Position numbers and translations under genes: made by a program. A model generated the notes under the pieces. It was not told the origin of the DNA and ran no database searches. It was given only the letters and a program-made list of their open reading frames with translations. A stretch of 49,445 bases of DNA, from the NCBI RefSeq assembly GCF_015207875.1, contig NZ_JADEVZ010000035.1:1-49445 (forward strand). The letters run 5' to 3'. Positions within the stretch are counted from its first letter, which is position 1, and each line of letters begins with the position of its first letter. Positions 35,318 to 44,560 of this stretch are shown here, in pieces. The stretch is from Dolichospermum sp. LEGE 00240. Its GTDB lineage: Bacteria; Cyanobacteriota; Cyanobacteriia; Cyanobacteriales; Nostocaceae.

Positions 35318-36268
35318 ATGACTAACCCCAAACTGCCCGATGATCATAAATGGTCGAATTGGGATCAACTCGAACTGTGTCATCTGAAATATGCGATCGC
35401 TGTAAATGATAAGCAGGGATTTAGCAACGCTGCTGCATATCTGGAAATCGATCAGGGATTTCTGAGTAAGCAAATAAAGTGGCTGGAAAAAAAAATTGGA
35501 TTTCAAATATTTGATCGTCACCATCGCCCGTTAAAATTAACAGATGCTGGAAATGAGTTTTTGCAAGCAGCCCGTCAAATTCTCCATCAGGTTGAACAAT
35601 CAATTGAATTAGGTCAACGATTAAGTCGTGGTGAGAAAGGACGATTAAATATAGGAATCAATACCTCCATTGCCAATAGTAAACTACCCGACATTCTCAG
35701 AGCATTTCACGAGAAATTTCCCGAAGTAGAATTGATGTTACAGGAACTAGCTTCTTATGAGCAAATTGACAAATTGCGAAACCAAAAACTTGATTTAGGT
35801 TTCTTCCACCTACATAATTTGCATAATATTAATAACGATAATGATAATGTTTTGACTTTTATACCTATTCTTCAAGAATCGCTGGTCATTGTTTTACCTG
35901 AAAACCATCGTTTTGCAAGACGAACTAGTATTTTACTTGCAGCACTGGCAAATGAGCAATTTATCCTTCCACCAAATAACCTGTTATATAATTTACGTGA
36001 GCAAATTAATGATATTTGTCTGGATGCAGGTTTTAAGCCAAAAGTTAGACAAGAAGCTGCATGGATATCAACTGTTCTGAGTTTAGTTGCAGGTGGAATG
36101 GGAATTTCACTACTTCCAGCTAATGTACAAAATTTGCAACGACATGGTGTAATCTATCGTTCCATAGAAGGACAATCACCAGTATTAGAAATCGTTGCTG
36201 TTTGGCGAAGTGATAATGTATCTATAATTTTGAAAAATTTCCTGGAAGTGATTTCTAATTTAGCCTAA
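35318..36268 (+). CDS. LysR-type transcriptional regulator
   Basis: The 316-aa protein has an N-terminal winged helix-turn-helix (H-L-K-Y-A-I-A-V-N-D-K-Q-G-F-S-N-A-A-A-Y-L followed by L-S-K-Q-I-K-W-L-E-K-K-I-G-F-Q-I-F-D-R), then a linker helix. The periplasmic-binding-like effector domain follows: G-R-L-N-I-G-I-N-T, E-L-M-L-Q-E-L-A-S-Y-E-Q, L-D-L-G-F-F-H-L and V-A-G-G-M-G-I-S-L-L-P. It probably senses a small molecule linked to the divergent aspartoacylase. Confidence 0.92.
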   Translation: MTNPKLPDDHKWSNWDQLELCHLKYAIAVNDKQGFSNAAAYLEIDQGFLSKQIKWLEKKIGFQIFDRHHRPLKLTDAGNEFLQAARQILHQVEQSIELGQRLSRGEKGRLNIGINTSIANSKLPDILRAFHEKFPEVELMLQELASYEQIDKLRNQKLDLGFFHLHNLHNINNDNDNVLTFIPILQESLVIVLPENHRFARRTSILLAALANEQFILPPNNLLYNLREQINDICLDAGFKPKVRQEAAWISTVLSLVAGGMGISLLPANVQNLQRHGVIYRSIEGQSPVLEIVAVWRSDNVSIILKNFLEVISNLA

Positions 36269-36309
36269 ATGTTGACAACGCCATATCTGATTACATCAGA
36301 TTACCTGCA

Positions 36310-36945
36310 TTAAGCTACAATGGATTCTCCTAATCGTTTTAAAATTTGCAACACTTCAGCTAATTCATGTCGGCGGGGAAATAGGGAAAATGTGCGTGAT
36401 ACGTCGTATTCAGTTTTGTCTGTGATAGCTAGTTTAATAAATATAAATTCATCACCATTTGTAGCCATACCAAATACTGATTTACCCCGGTGGGGAGTAG
36501 TTAACATATAGGCTAATAACTGCGGTATTGCTGCGACAACTGGAATGCTATTTCGTTTAGATTCAACCACAAAAATCCAAAATTTTCCCTGGACAACTAG
36601 GACATCAATAAAACCGCGAACTGTTTCTTCTGGTTCTTCAATTTCTAAAGTTATGCCATAGGGTGAACGAATTCGGTAAGGTGAATCTAGAAAACCTGCA
36701 AGTTCCAAAAGTGGTGAAACTACTAAAAGATTAATTGTTCCTTCTAATAATAGACCATCAAGGCGATGATAATCATAACGCTGTTTGATGCGAGTAACAC
36801 CCGATTGTTCTTGTGTATTAAGTTGGGGTAAGTCTGTCAACCATTCGTTAAAAAAGTTTTCATCTTCTGCTTGGTGTAAGTGACAACGAGTTTGTAAATC
36901 ACTCAAACTTTTAATGCTGTCTGTGATGCCAATGCTAGAAACCAT
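36310..36945 (-). CDS. Orphan restriction-like PD-(D/E)XK protein
   Basis: The 211-aa cyanobacterial protein contains R-G-F-I-D-V-L-V-V-Q-G-K-F-W-I-F-V-V-E-S-K-R-N near 115-137. This D...E-x-K pattern is that of a PD-(D/E)XK nuclease, as in type I restriction R subunits. There is no helicase or methylase nearby. Such genes are usually annotated as restriction endonuclease subunit R but stand alone. Actual DNA cleavage is uncertain. Confidence 0.75.
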   Translation of the reverse strand: MVSSIGITDSIKSLSDLQTRCHLHQAEDENFFNEWLTDLPQLNTQEQSGVTRIKQRYDYHRLDGLLLEGTINLLVVSPLLELAGFLDSPYRIRSPYGITLEIEEPEETVRGFIDVLVVQGKFWIFVVESKRNSIPVVAAIPQLLAYMLTTPHRGKSVFGMATNGDEFIFIKLAITDKTEYDVSRTFSLFPRRHELAEVLQILKRLGESIVA

Positions 36946-37134
36946 TTCTGTTACCTTTAAAAATATCTCAGATTTGTAGGGTAGCTAACCCACTATTTAC
37001 ACTGACTATCCCAAATTACCTGCTCAACTGTAATATTTAATTCGGAAAAAGTCCGCGATATAATTTTTTGATTAGCAATAGTCTCCTAGATGATACTTTT
37101 ATTTTAGTCTATAAAGTAATCAGTAAATTTTATT

Positions 37135-38154
37135 ATGAATAATAATTTATCTTCCCTGCGAGTTCGAGATATTGGTGAACAAGGTCTTTTAGAAAGATTA
37201 CAACGCTTTTGTCCACCCGATATCATTGGTGATGATGCGGCAGTATTGGAAACTTTGCCAAATCAATCTTTAATTGTCACCACAGATATGCTCGTTGACG
37301 GCGTGCATTTTAGTGATCTTACCACTTCCCCAGAGGATGCCGGTTGGCGGGCTGCGGCGGCGAATTTATCCGATTTAGCAGCAATGGGGGCAACTCCAAT
37401 GGGAATAACTGTGGGACTAGGTTTACCTGGAGATGTAACTGTAAATTGGGTAGAGCGACTATATCAGGGTATGACAGAATGCTTATCAAAATATCATGTC
37501 AAGATAGTAGGTGGTGATATAGTGCGATCGCCCATTACCACTTTAGCAATTACCGCCTTTGGTCAAGCCAACCCCAACTTCATCCTCCGCCGTGCGATCG
37601 CCCAAGTAGGAGATGCTATTGTAATCACAGGTATACATGGAGCGTCCCGTGCAGGCTTAGAACTACTCTTAAATCCCGAAATAGGTAACAACCTCAAAAC
37701 TGAAGTCAAAGCAGCCTTAATCACCGCCCATCAACGCCCCAACCCCCGGTTAGATGTCATCCCCATACTCAAAGAAATTCTCACCTCCCTCTGCCTTTTC
37801 CCTATCTCTGGTATGGATAGCAGCGACGGTTTAGCAGATGCAGTATTACAAATTTGCCGAGCCAGTCAAGTCGGTGCAGTTATAGAATCTAGTAAAATCC
37901 CCTTACCATCAGCCTTTGAAGAGTGGCTAACACCAGAAAAATCATTAGAATATGCCCTCTATGGTGGCGAAGATTTTGAATTAGTCCTGTGTTTACCACC
38001 GGAACCAGCATTAGCATTAGTGCAAAAACTAGGCACAAGTGCAGCCATAATTGGCACAATTACCCCAGGCTCAAAGGTAATTTTACACCAAGGAACAGCA
38101 GAAATCCCCGACCAAGTTCTCAGCCTCAGCCAGGGATTTCAACATTTTGCTTAG
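37135..38154 (+). CDS. thiL: Thiamine-monophosphate kinase
   Basis: The 339-aa protein phosphorylates thiamine phosphate to the diphosphate cofactor. The AIRS/PurM-type N-domain has I-G-D-D-A-A-V-L, T-T-D-M-L-V-D-G-V-H-F and W-R-A-A-A-A-N-L-S-D-L-A-A-M-G-A. The C-domain has S-G-M-D-S-S-D-G-L-A-D and Y-G-G-E-D-F-E-L-V. Length is normal. Four copies of a GC-rich repeat follow the stop codon directly. Confidence 0.95.
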   Translation: MNNNLSSLRVRDIGEQGLLERLQRFCPPDIIGDDAAVLETLPNQSLIVTTDMLVDGVHFSDLTTSPEDAGWRAAAANLSDLAAMGATPMGITVGLGLPGDVTVNWVERLYQGMTECLSKYHVKIVGGDIVRSPITTLAITAFGQANPNFILRRAIAQVGDAIVITGIHGASRAGLELLLNPEIGNNLKTEVKAALITAHQRPNPRLDVIPILKEILTSLCLFPISGMDSSDGLADAVLQICRASQVGAVIESSKIPLPSAFEEWLTPEKSLEYALYGGEDFELVLCLPPEPALALVQKLGTSAAIIGTITPGSKVILHQGTAEIPDQVLSLSQGFQHFA

Positions 38155-38274
38155 TAGGGGCGGGGTTTCCCCGCCCATTCCATGTAGGGGCGGGGTTTCC
38201 CCGCCCATTCCATGTAGGGGCGGGGTTTCCCCGCCCATTCCATGTAGGGGCGGGGTTTCCCCGCCCATTCCATT
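38155..38274. repeat. Four tandem 30-bp GC-rich hairpin repeats
   Basis: The unit TAGGGGCGGGGTTTCCCCGC (20 bases shown) continues CCATTCCATG and repeats at 38155, 38185, 38215 and 38245 with almost no variation. Each unit holds the perfect hairpin GGGCGGGG/CCCCGCCC. The array starts in the first base after the thiL stop and faces the 3' end of gap2 (stop at 38316), so it may terminate both. There are no unique spacers, so it is not a CRISPR. Confidence 0.85.
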
Positions 38275-38315
38275 AGTCAGTAGTCTTCAAACAAAGAACA
38301 ACTGACAAAGGACAA

Positions 38316-39329
38316 TTACGCCCATTTTGCAGCTACTAATTCCGCCAAATCAAGAACACGTTGGCTATAACCCCACTCATTGTCATACCATGCCATAACC
38401 TTCACCATGTCATTGCCCATAACAAGAGTCAAGCTGGCATCAACAACAGAAGATTCATCTGTACCTTGATAGTCAGAAGATACAAGTTCCAATTCGGTGT
38501 AACCCAAAATGCCTTTGAGAGGACCTTCAGCAGCCTCTTTCAGCGCTTGATTAACTTCCTCGGCAATAGTGCGCTTTTCAGTTTGCACTACAAAGTCCAC
38601 CATAGAAACGTTAGGGGTTGGTACACGCAAAGCCACACCATTTAACTTACCCTTCAACTGAGGAAGCACCAAAGCTACTGCTTTTGCTGCACCTGTAGAA
38701 GTGGGAACAATGTTGATAGCTGCTGCTCTAGCCCGACGCAAATCACGGTGGGAAGCGTCTAGTAAACGCTGATCACCTGTGTAGCTGTGGGTAGTGGTCA
38801 TTATGCCTTTGATGATACCAAATTTTTCATCTAATACCTTGGCAATGGGAGCTAAACAGTTGGTTGTACAACTAGCGTTACTGATGATGTTATGTTTGTT
38901 GTGGTCATAATCATGATGATTGACACCGACGACAAAAGTACCATCTTCATTTTTACCGGGGGCTGTAATCAGAACCTTTTTAGCCCCGGCATTGACGTGC
39001 CTCATTGCCCCTTCTTTGCTGGTAAAAACGCCTGTTGATTCGATAATCAGGTCAATTCCCCATTCTTTCCAGGGCAAGTTATCTGGGTTGCGATCAGATA
39101 CGCATTTAATTGTATTACCATTAATTGTAATGGAGTTATCATCAGCGCTAATATCTACACCTTTCAACCGGCCTAACATGGAGTCATATCTAAGCAGGTG
39201 AGCATTAGTCCTAGGATCAGATGTGTCATTAATCCCGACCAGTTGGATATTGCTATTTTCTCTCCCCACCCAGCAGCGTGCAAAGTTACGTCCAATGCGC
39301 CCGAAACCGTTAATTGCAACTCTAATCAC
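38316..39329 (-). CDS. gap2: Glyceraldehyde-3-phosphate dehydrogenase, Gap2 type
   Basis: The 337-aa enzyme of the Calvin cycle starts at a GTG (39329), with GAGGG about 9 bp upstream; an ATG 17 codons earlier adds residues not found in the family. [14 protein letters not shown] begins the Rossmann fold. The catalytic Cys is in [12 protein letters not shown], and W-Y-D-N-E-W-G-Y-S is near the end. The full length and many positions match cyanobacterial Gap2 (NADP(H)-using, photosynthetic). The neighbours murC and murB are also near gap2 in Anabaena PCC 7120, by recollection. Confidence 0.93.
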   Translation of the reverse strand: MIRVAINGFGRIGRNFARCWVGRENSNIQLVGINDTSDPRTNAHLLRYDSMLGRLKGVDISADDNSITINGNTIKCVSDRNPDNLPWKEWGIDLIIESTGVFTSKEGAMRHVNAGAKKVLITAPGKNEDGTFVVGVNHHDYDHNKHNIISNASCTTNCLAPIAKVLDEKFGIIKGIMTTTHSYTGDQRLLDASHRDLRRARAAAINIVPTSTGAAKAVALVLPQLKGKLNGVALRVPTPNVSMVDFVVQTEKRTIAEEVNQALKEAAEGPLKGILGYTELELVSSDYQGTDESSVVDASLTLVMGNDMVKVMAWYDNEWGYSQRVLDLAELVAAKWA

Positions 39330-39912
39330 AGTGTCTTGCCCTCTGTATTTATGCCTATAAGTTGATATCGTTGACCCCAATCATATCGCAAAGAGGGTGG
39401 CTATTTATAACCAGAAAGTTTTAGATCAACAAAAAAATACAGAATTTATAATCAGGAGTCAGAAGGAAGAAGCAAGGAAGAGGGAAATCCCCCTGCCCCC
39501 TGCTCCCTGCTCCCAATGATGATTTTTATAAATTGCACAATAATTTCACTACCAATGTACTATTGTAGTCAATTCCGACAGAGGCTTTTGATAAGTAATG
39601 CAAGTTGCTGTCTCTAAGCCGATGCTACTTAGTGCTAAAACCGTCATAACAAAATGTATTTAAATTTACACAATTTTCTTTCCCGATGTAGCAGAAATTT
39701 TCAGAATAATCTTATGGGCAGATTAAAAACAGCAAGAATTTTCGACCGGGGGGTAATCTGGCTCACAGAGCAAAACGAAAGTCAAAATTTAATCATTCAG
39801 CAGGGATGAATATTTTGGATGGCATAGTTAGGATCTGTAACAATCAAAATCCTGTTATGATACGCGTGTCTTATGTGATTCTGGTGTGGTGTGGTGTAAG
39901 AGGTAAATAAAA
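39330..39912. other. Gene-free interval between divergent gap2 and murC
   Basis: This 583-bp stretch contains the promoters of both genes. It is AT-rich with a C-rich run (CCCCCTGCCCCCTGCTCCCT, 39490-39510). A GGTGTGGTGTGGTGT stretch precedes murC (39882-39896). No gene or structured RNA was recognised. Confidence 0.45.
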
Positions 39913-41373
39913 ATGAGTAATTCTATAGATTTTAGTGGCAGACCATTTCATTTCATTGGGATTGGTGGGATTGGAATGTCTGCTTTGGCTTATGTTCTAA
40001 CTAAACGCCAATTGCCAGTATCCGGTTCAGATTTACGTGCTAACCATATTACGCATAAGTTAGAATCCCTGGGCGCTCACATTTTCAGTAAACAAGAAGC
40101 TAACAATTTGGCATTTTTTCTGTCAGAAGTAGCGGCTAATACGGTACCATTAATTTACCCAGAAAAGTTGTCTGCTGTGAAGACCGCTTTACCCCAAGTG
40201 ATTTGTTCTACAGCTATTAATGCTAATAATTTGGAGTATAAGGCGGCCCTAGAACTAGGTTGCCCCATTTGGCATCGTTCTGACGTTCTCGCGGCCTTGA
40301 TTGCTGATTATTACAGTATTGCTGTAGCAGGAACTCATGGCAAGACCACGACTAGTAGTATGATTGGTTATATGCTATTGCAAGCTGGGCTTGATCCGAC
40401 AATTTTGGTCGGTGGTGAAGTTAAGGCTTGGGAAGGTAATGCTAGAGTGGGTGCAAGCCGTTATTTAGTAGCAGAGGCAGATGAGTCCGATGGTTCTCTG
40501 GTAAAACACGCTCCAGAGATTGGTATTATTACTAATATTGAATTAGATCATCCTGACCACTACGAGACATTGGAAGAGGTGGTTGATACCTTCCAAACCT
40601 TCACTCAAGGTTGCAAAACGTTGGTAGGTAGTATTGATTGTGAGACAGTGCGTGATAGGTTTAAACCAACTATTACCTATAGTCTTTACCCGGATAAAGG
40701 TGCTGATTACACCGTTACCAATATAGATTATCGTGCTGATGGCACAACAGCGTTGGTATGGGAAAAAGGCAAAGCCTTGGGTTTATTAAATTTACAGCTA
40801 TTGAGTCATCATAACCTCAGCAACTCTCTAGCAGCAGTGGCTGTGGGTAGAGTTTTGGGATTAGATTTTGGAGAAATTGCCCAAGGTATTGCTACCTTTG
40901 AAGGTGCAAGACGACGGTTTGAGTTCCGAGGTGAAGCGGCTGGGGTGACTTTTATTGATGACTATGCCCATCATCCTAGTGAAATTCGCGCTACTCTAGC
41001 GGCTGCTCGTCTTCAAGCTAGACCGGGACAAAGGGTAGTTGCTATCTTCCAACCCCATCGTTACACGCGAACATTAACGTTTTTAGAAGAGTTTGCTGAG
41101 TCTTTTACTCATGCTGATTTAGTTGTGCTGACGGATATTTACAGTGCGGGTGAACCTGATTTAGGACAAGTGAGTGGACAGGATTTAGCTACTGCGATTA
41201 GTAAACACAATCCTGAAGTAGTTTATCAACAAACTTTATCCTTGGTTAGTGAGTTTTTACGGCAAGCCTTATGTCCAGGGGATTTGGCACTGTTCTTAGG
41301 TGCGGGCAACTTAAATCAGGCTATTCCCGAACTGATTACCATGATGAGTGAACCAGCGATCGCCACTTCTTAG
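39913..41373 (+). CDS. murC: UDP-N-acetylmuramate-L-alanine ligase
   Basis: This 486-aa enzyme of peptidoglycan synthesis has F-I-G-I-G-G-I-G-M-S-A-L-A at the N-terminus, V-A-G-T-H-G-K-T-T-T-S-S as the ATP-binding P-loop near 140, E-A-D-E-S-D-G-S, D-D-Y-A-H-H-P-S-E-I and F-Q-P-H-R-Y-T-R-T. It is followed by murB on the same strand, a typical cyanobacterial murC-murB pair. Confidence 0.96.
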   Translation: MSNSIDFSGRPFHFIGIGGIGMSALAYVLTKRQLPVSGSDLRANHITHKLESLGAHIFSKQEANNLAFFLSEVAANTVPLIYPEKLSAVKTALPQVICSTAINANNLEYKAALELGCPIWHRSDVLAALIADYYSIAVAGTHGKTTTSSMIGYMLLQAGLDPTILVGGEVKAWEGNARVGASRYLVAEADESDGSLVKHAPEIGIITNIELDHPDHYETLEEVVDTFQTFTQGCKTLVGSIDCETVRDRFKPTITYSLYPDKGADYTVTNIDYRADGTTALVWEKGKALGLLNLQLLSHHNLSNSLAAVAVGRVLGLDFGEIAQGIATFEGARRRFEFRGEAAGVTFIDDYAHHPSEIRATLAAARLQARPGQRVVAIFQPHRYTRTLTFLEEFAESFTHADLVVLTDIYSAGEPDLGQVSGQDLATAISKHNPEVVYQQTLSLVSEFLRQALCPGDLALFLGAGNLNQAIPELITMMSEPAIATS

Positions 41374-41546
41374 GCTAAGAACTGCACTCTAGTAGTATTT
41401 TCATCAATTCACTGCCATGGACAAAGATTCACCGATTCAGGAGTAAAACCCTGTTGTCTGCTGAGTTTTACAGTTAATTGATGTCTTCACTATCTTGTCT
41501 GTTCCTATAAATAACAAATGTCAAAAATTCACTAATTGAAGTAAAA

Positions 41547-42545
41547 ATGATAACTTCCCAGGGATTTGGCAAAATCTGCGAATTTTCTAATTTCACTCCA
41601 CAAATGCAAACAAAAGATGATGTGGATAATAGTAAATTAATTTACCTACCAGGGACGAATTGTCCTTTAAAAACCCATACTTCTTTGTCAGCGTTTACTT
41701 CTTATCGAGTTGGTGGAGAGGCTGAGTGCTATGTTTCTCCCGATGATTTAGAGGCCTTACAAGTAAGTATTGAGTACGCAAAAGCAAATAATTTAGCAAT
41801 CACAGTATTGGGCGCTGGTTCTAATTTGTTGGTGAGCGATCGCGGCATACCCGGTCTAGTCATCGCCACTCGGCATCTCCGGTCTAAAAGCTTTGACCCA
41901 GCCACAGGTCAATTAACTGTATCCGCCGGCGAACCCATCCCTACTCTAGCATGGGACGCAGCCGCTTTAGGATGGGAAGGATTAGAATGGGCTGTGGGTA
42001 TTCCTGGAACTGTAGGCGGTGCAGTGGTAATGAATGCTGGAGCGCATAGTAGTTGTATCGCAGATATGTTAGTTAGCGCTCAAGTTCTTTCCCCAGATGG
42101 AACTCTGGCAACTCTCACCCCAGAGGAATTAGGTTACACATACAGAAGTTCACTTCTCCAAGGTGGTAAGCGAATTGTCACTCAAGCCACCTTCCAACTG
42201 CAACCAGGAGCAGATCCAGTGCAAGTGACAGCTAGGACTAAGGAACATAAAAAACACCGACTTAGCACCCAACCTTACAGCTATCCTAGTTGTGGCAGTG
42301 TATTTAGAAATCCTAAACCTTATACTGCTGGTTGGTTAATTGAACAAACCGGACTCAAGGGTTATCAATTAGGAGGAGCGCAAGTCGCCCAACTTCATGC
42401 TAATTTTATCGTCAATCGGGGAGGAGCTAAAGCCAGTGATATTTTCTCCCTCATTCGTCATGTTCAAAATGAGGTGCAAGAACGCTGGTCAATTTGGCTA
42501 GAACCAGAAGTGAAAATGTTGGGTGAGTTTCAAGCAGGTTGTTAA
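41547..42545 (+). CDS. murB: UDP-N-acetylenolpyruvoylglucosamine reductase
   Basis: This 332-aa FAD enzyme reduces the enolpyruvyl group in muramic acid synthesis. The FAD-binding part has [13 protein letters not shown] and [26 protein letters not shown] follows, then [12 protein letters not shown] with the catalytic Ser/Cys region. The N-terminal ~40 residues are longer than usual; the Met at about 25 is an alternative start. Confidence 0.95.
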   Translation: MITSQGFGKICEFSNFTPQMQTKDDVDNSKLIYLPGTNCPLKTHTSLSAFTSYRVGGEAECYVSPDDLEALQVSIEYAKANNLAITVLGAGSNLLVSDRGIPGLVIATRHLRSKSFDPATGQLTVSAGEPIPTLAWDAAALGWEGLEWAVGIPGTVGGAVVMNAGAHSSCIADMLVSAQVLSPDGTLATLTPEELGYTYRSSLLQGGKRIVTQATFQLQPGADPVQVTARTKEHKKHRLSTQPYSYPSCGSVFRNPKPYTAGWLIEQTGLKGYQLGGAQVAQLHANFIVNRGGAKASDIFSLIRHVQNEVQERWSIWLEPEVKMLGEFQAGC

Positions 42546-42660
42546 ATATAGGCAAGAGGCAATAGGCAATAGGCAATAGGCAAGAGTAATTAAATTACCA
42601 ATTACCAATTACCAATTACCAATTACCAATTACCAATGACTAATGACTAATCGCATCTAT
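42546..42660. repeat. Short heptamer repeats after murB
   Basis: GGCAATA units (about four at 42559-42580) and ACCAATT units (about seven, 42597-42640) stand in tandem, another small STRR tract. No gene is in the 159-bp gap. Confidence 0.7.
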
Positions 42661-42704
42661 AATTGAATTTGATTTCTAAACAATCGTACAGCGGATAACC
42701 AGTT

Positions 42705-43052
42705 ATGGCAGAAAAAGGACAGGGATTTGGCTTTGGCTTAGGCAAAATGAAAGAACTAGCCGAAGCATTTAAAAAAGCGCAACAAGTTCAAGAAGGTGCA
42801 AAGCGTCTGCAAGAAGAATTGGAGCAAATGGAGATTCTTGGAGAATCTGGTGGTGGACTTGTTAAAGTCGTCGTTAGTGGCAACCAAGAACCCAAACGAG
42901 TAGAAATTGCTCCATCTGCTTTAGCAGAAGGTTCAGAAGTGCTTTCTGATTTAGTCGCGGCGGCGATGAAGGATGCCTATAAAAAGTCCACCGAAACCAT
43001 GCGAGAACGTATGGAAGATCTAACCAGTGGACTGGAATTACCCGGAATGTAG
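42705..43052 (+). CDS. YbaB/EbfC family nucleoid-associated protein
   Basis: The 115-aa protein has the family pattern: a Gly-rich start, a long charged helix ([19 protein letters not shown]), [15 protein letters not shown], then [11 protein letters not shown] and a C-terminal helix ending G-L-E-L-P-G-M. DNA binding as a dimer is known for the family. Confidence 0.92.
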   Translation: MAEKGQGFGFGLGKMKELAEAFKKAQQVQEGAKRLQEELEQMEILGESGGGLVKVVVSGNQEPKRVEIAPSALAEGSEVLSDLVAAAMKDAYKKSTETMRERMEDLTSGLELPGM

Positions 43053-43060
43053 TCACTCAA

Positions 43061-43209
43061 TTTGGGATTGACGTTAGCGAAGCGTACGCAGCGCAGCGAG
43101 TATTTTGGATTTTGGATTTTGGATTGACTCCAACCTAAAGTGTAGAAGCTCAAAAATTTTGGATTTGGGATTGACGTTAGCGAAGCGTACGCAGCGCAGC
43201 GAGTATTTT
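43061..43209. repeat. Direct repeat of a ~46-bp unit
   Basis: TTTGGGATTGACGTTAGCGA followed by AGCGTACGCAGCGCAGCGAG and TATTTT occurs at 43061-43106 and 43164-43209. The spacer has the heptamer-like TTTTGGA repeats. No gene lies in this 282-bp gap. Confidence 0.65.
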
Positions 43210-43334
43210 TCCGTTCTCAAGGATGGAAACTCGTACCAAATTTTTTTATCTAAAATCTAAAATCTAAAATTCCCGGTCAGTGGTCAGTAGTGTAAAATAA
43301 CTGGCAACTGACACAAAATTTAAATCAAAATATT

Positions 43335-43808
43335 ATGCCTTATAAGCTACTGTTTGTCTGCCTTGGTAATATTTGCCGATCGCCATCGGCAGAAAATATT
43401 ATGAATCATCTGATTGACCAAGCCAGTTTAAATAATACAATTCTTTGCGATTCTGCCGGTACTGCTGGTTATCACATTGGTGCAGCGCCGGATAGACGCA
43501 TGAGCGCCGCAGCAGAGAATAAGTTAGGATTTAAACTCATTGGCCAAGCTCGGCAATTTCAAATCCGTGACTTTCAAGAGTTTGATTTGATTTTGGCAAT
43601 GGATCGTAATAATTATGATGATATCCTCGCTGTTGACCGTTCTGGGCAATATCATTCCAAAGTTAGGTTGATGTGCGATTTTTGCTCTACACACACCCTC
43701 AAGGAAGTTCCAGACCCCTATTATGGCGGAGTTGAGGGCTTTAATCAGGTGATTGATTTACTGATGGATGCCTGTGAAGGGTTGCTAAAACATATCACCC
43801 AGAAGTAA
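43335..43808 (+). CDS. Low-molecular-weight protein tyrosine phosphatase
   Basis: The 157-aa protein has the P-loop V-C-L-G-N-I-C-R-S-P-S-A (C-x5-R) near residue 9, and the general-acid Asp in V-P-D-P-Y-Y-G-G near 130. Both are the standard catalytic elements of the family. A terminator-like hairpin follows. Confidence 0.94.
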   Translation: MPYKLLFVCLGNICRSPSAENIMNHLIDQASLNNTILCDSAGTAGYHIGAAPDRRMSAAAENKLGFKLIGQARQFQIRDFQEFDLILAMDRNNYDDILAVDRSGQYHSKVRLMCDFCSTHTLKEVPDPYYGGVEGFNQVIDLLMDACEGLLKHITQK

Positions 43809-43831
43809 TCATAAATATTATCATTCTCCTC

Positions 43832-43864
43832 AGATCCCCGACTTCTCAAAGAAGTCGGGGATCT
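43832..43864. terminator. Terminator-like hairpin after the phosphatase gene
   Basis: AGATCCCCGACTTCT and AGAAGTCGGGGATCT form a perfect 15-bp stem with a 3-nt loop, 24 bp after the stop. The arms are the same as at 12823-12888, showing this to be a repeat family that can serve as a terminator. Confidence 0.6.
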
Positions 43865-43916
43865 AATCTAATATCTAATATATTTAAACTATATCTAGTC
43901 AAGCTCAAAAGCCACT

Positions 43917-44492
43917 ATGCAAAGTACAGAAACAAATCTACAATTGCGCTTGTGGACTGTGGAAGAATATCACCGCATGAATGAAGCGGGTATTTTTGCA
44001 CCAGACGAACGGGTAGAACTGTTAGAAGGAAAGATACTTTGTAAAAGTGCAAAATCAACAGCGCACCGTTCAGCAACGGGAAGAATAAACTATGTACTAA
44101 AAAAAAGATTGGAAAATCGGGCTTTAATATGTGTTCAAGACCCAGTAAAATTGAATGATAGGTCTGAACCAGAACCGGATATTTCCGTTGTAAAAATAGA
44201 TCCTTTGGACTATGCAGATCATCATCCTACACCATCAGAAGTTTATTTAATTATTGAGGTTGCAGATAGTAGTTTAAAATTAGATTGTGAAACTAAAGCT
44301 CAAGCTTATTCTTTGGCAGGAATTAAAGATTATTGGGTTTTGGATGTGGTGAAACGTGAATTACACATTTTCAGGAACCCGACTCAAAACGGTTATGAAA
44401 GTCAGGTAATTATTATGGAAACTGCAACAGTTTCACCTTTAGAGTTTCCTGATTTGCAAATCCGTTTATCTGATATGTTACCACCTTGTTAA
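43917..44492 (+). CDS. Uma2 family (DUF820) protein
   Basis: The 191-aa protein has W-T-V-E-E-Y-H-R-M-N-E-A-G-I-F at the start, E-L-L-E-G-K-I-L, then P-E-P-D-I-S-V-V and L-I-I-E-V-A-D-S-S-L-K-L-D, which is the family's PD...E-x-V region. Typical length. Family members have a restriction-like fold; the function is unknown. It is unlike the relative at 26352-27167 in having no coiled-coil tail. Confidence 0.92.
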   Translation: MQSTETNLQLRLWTVEEYHRMNEAGIFAPDERVELLEGKILCKSAKSTAHRSATGRINYVLKKRLENRALICVQDPVKLNDRSEPEPDISVVKIDPLDYADHHPTPSEVYLIIEVADSSLKLDCETKAQAYSLAGIKDYWVLDVVKRELHIFRNPTQNGYESQVIIMETATVSPLEFPDLQIRLSDMLPPC

Positions 44493-44560
44493 ACTGTGGT
44501 TATTGGTGAGGTTTAAAATTTAGTTGCAAGTGAATGAAAATATATTGGAGAAGTAGTTAA

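Noticed and set aside
38155-38274. CRISPR-like array behind thiL
   Set aside because: Contiguous 30-bp units, each a hairpin; no unique spacers and no cas genes nearby.
38083-38276. Frames with G-A-G-F-P-R-P-F-H-V repeats on both strands
   Set aside because: They are translations of the 30-bp repeats after thiL.
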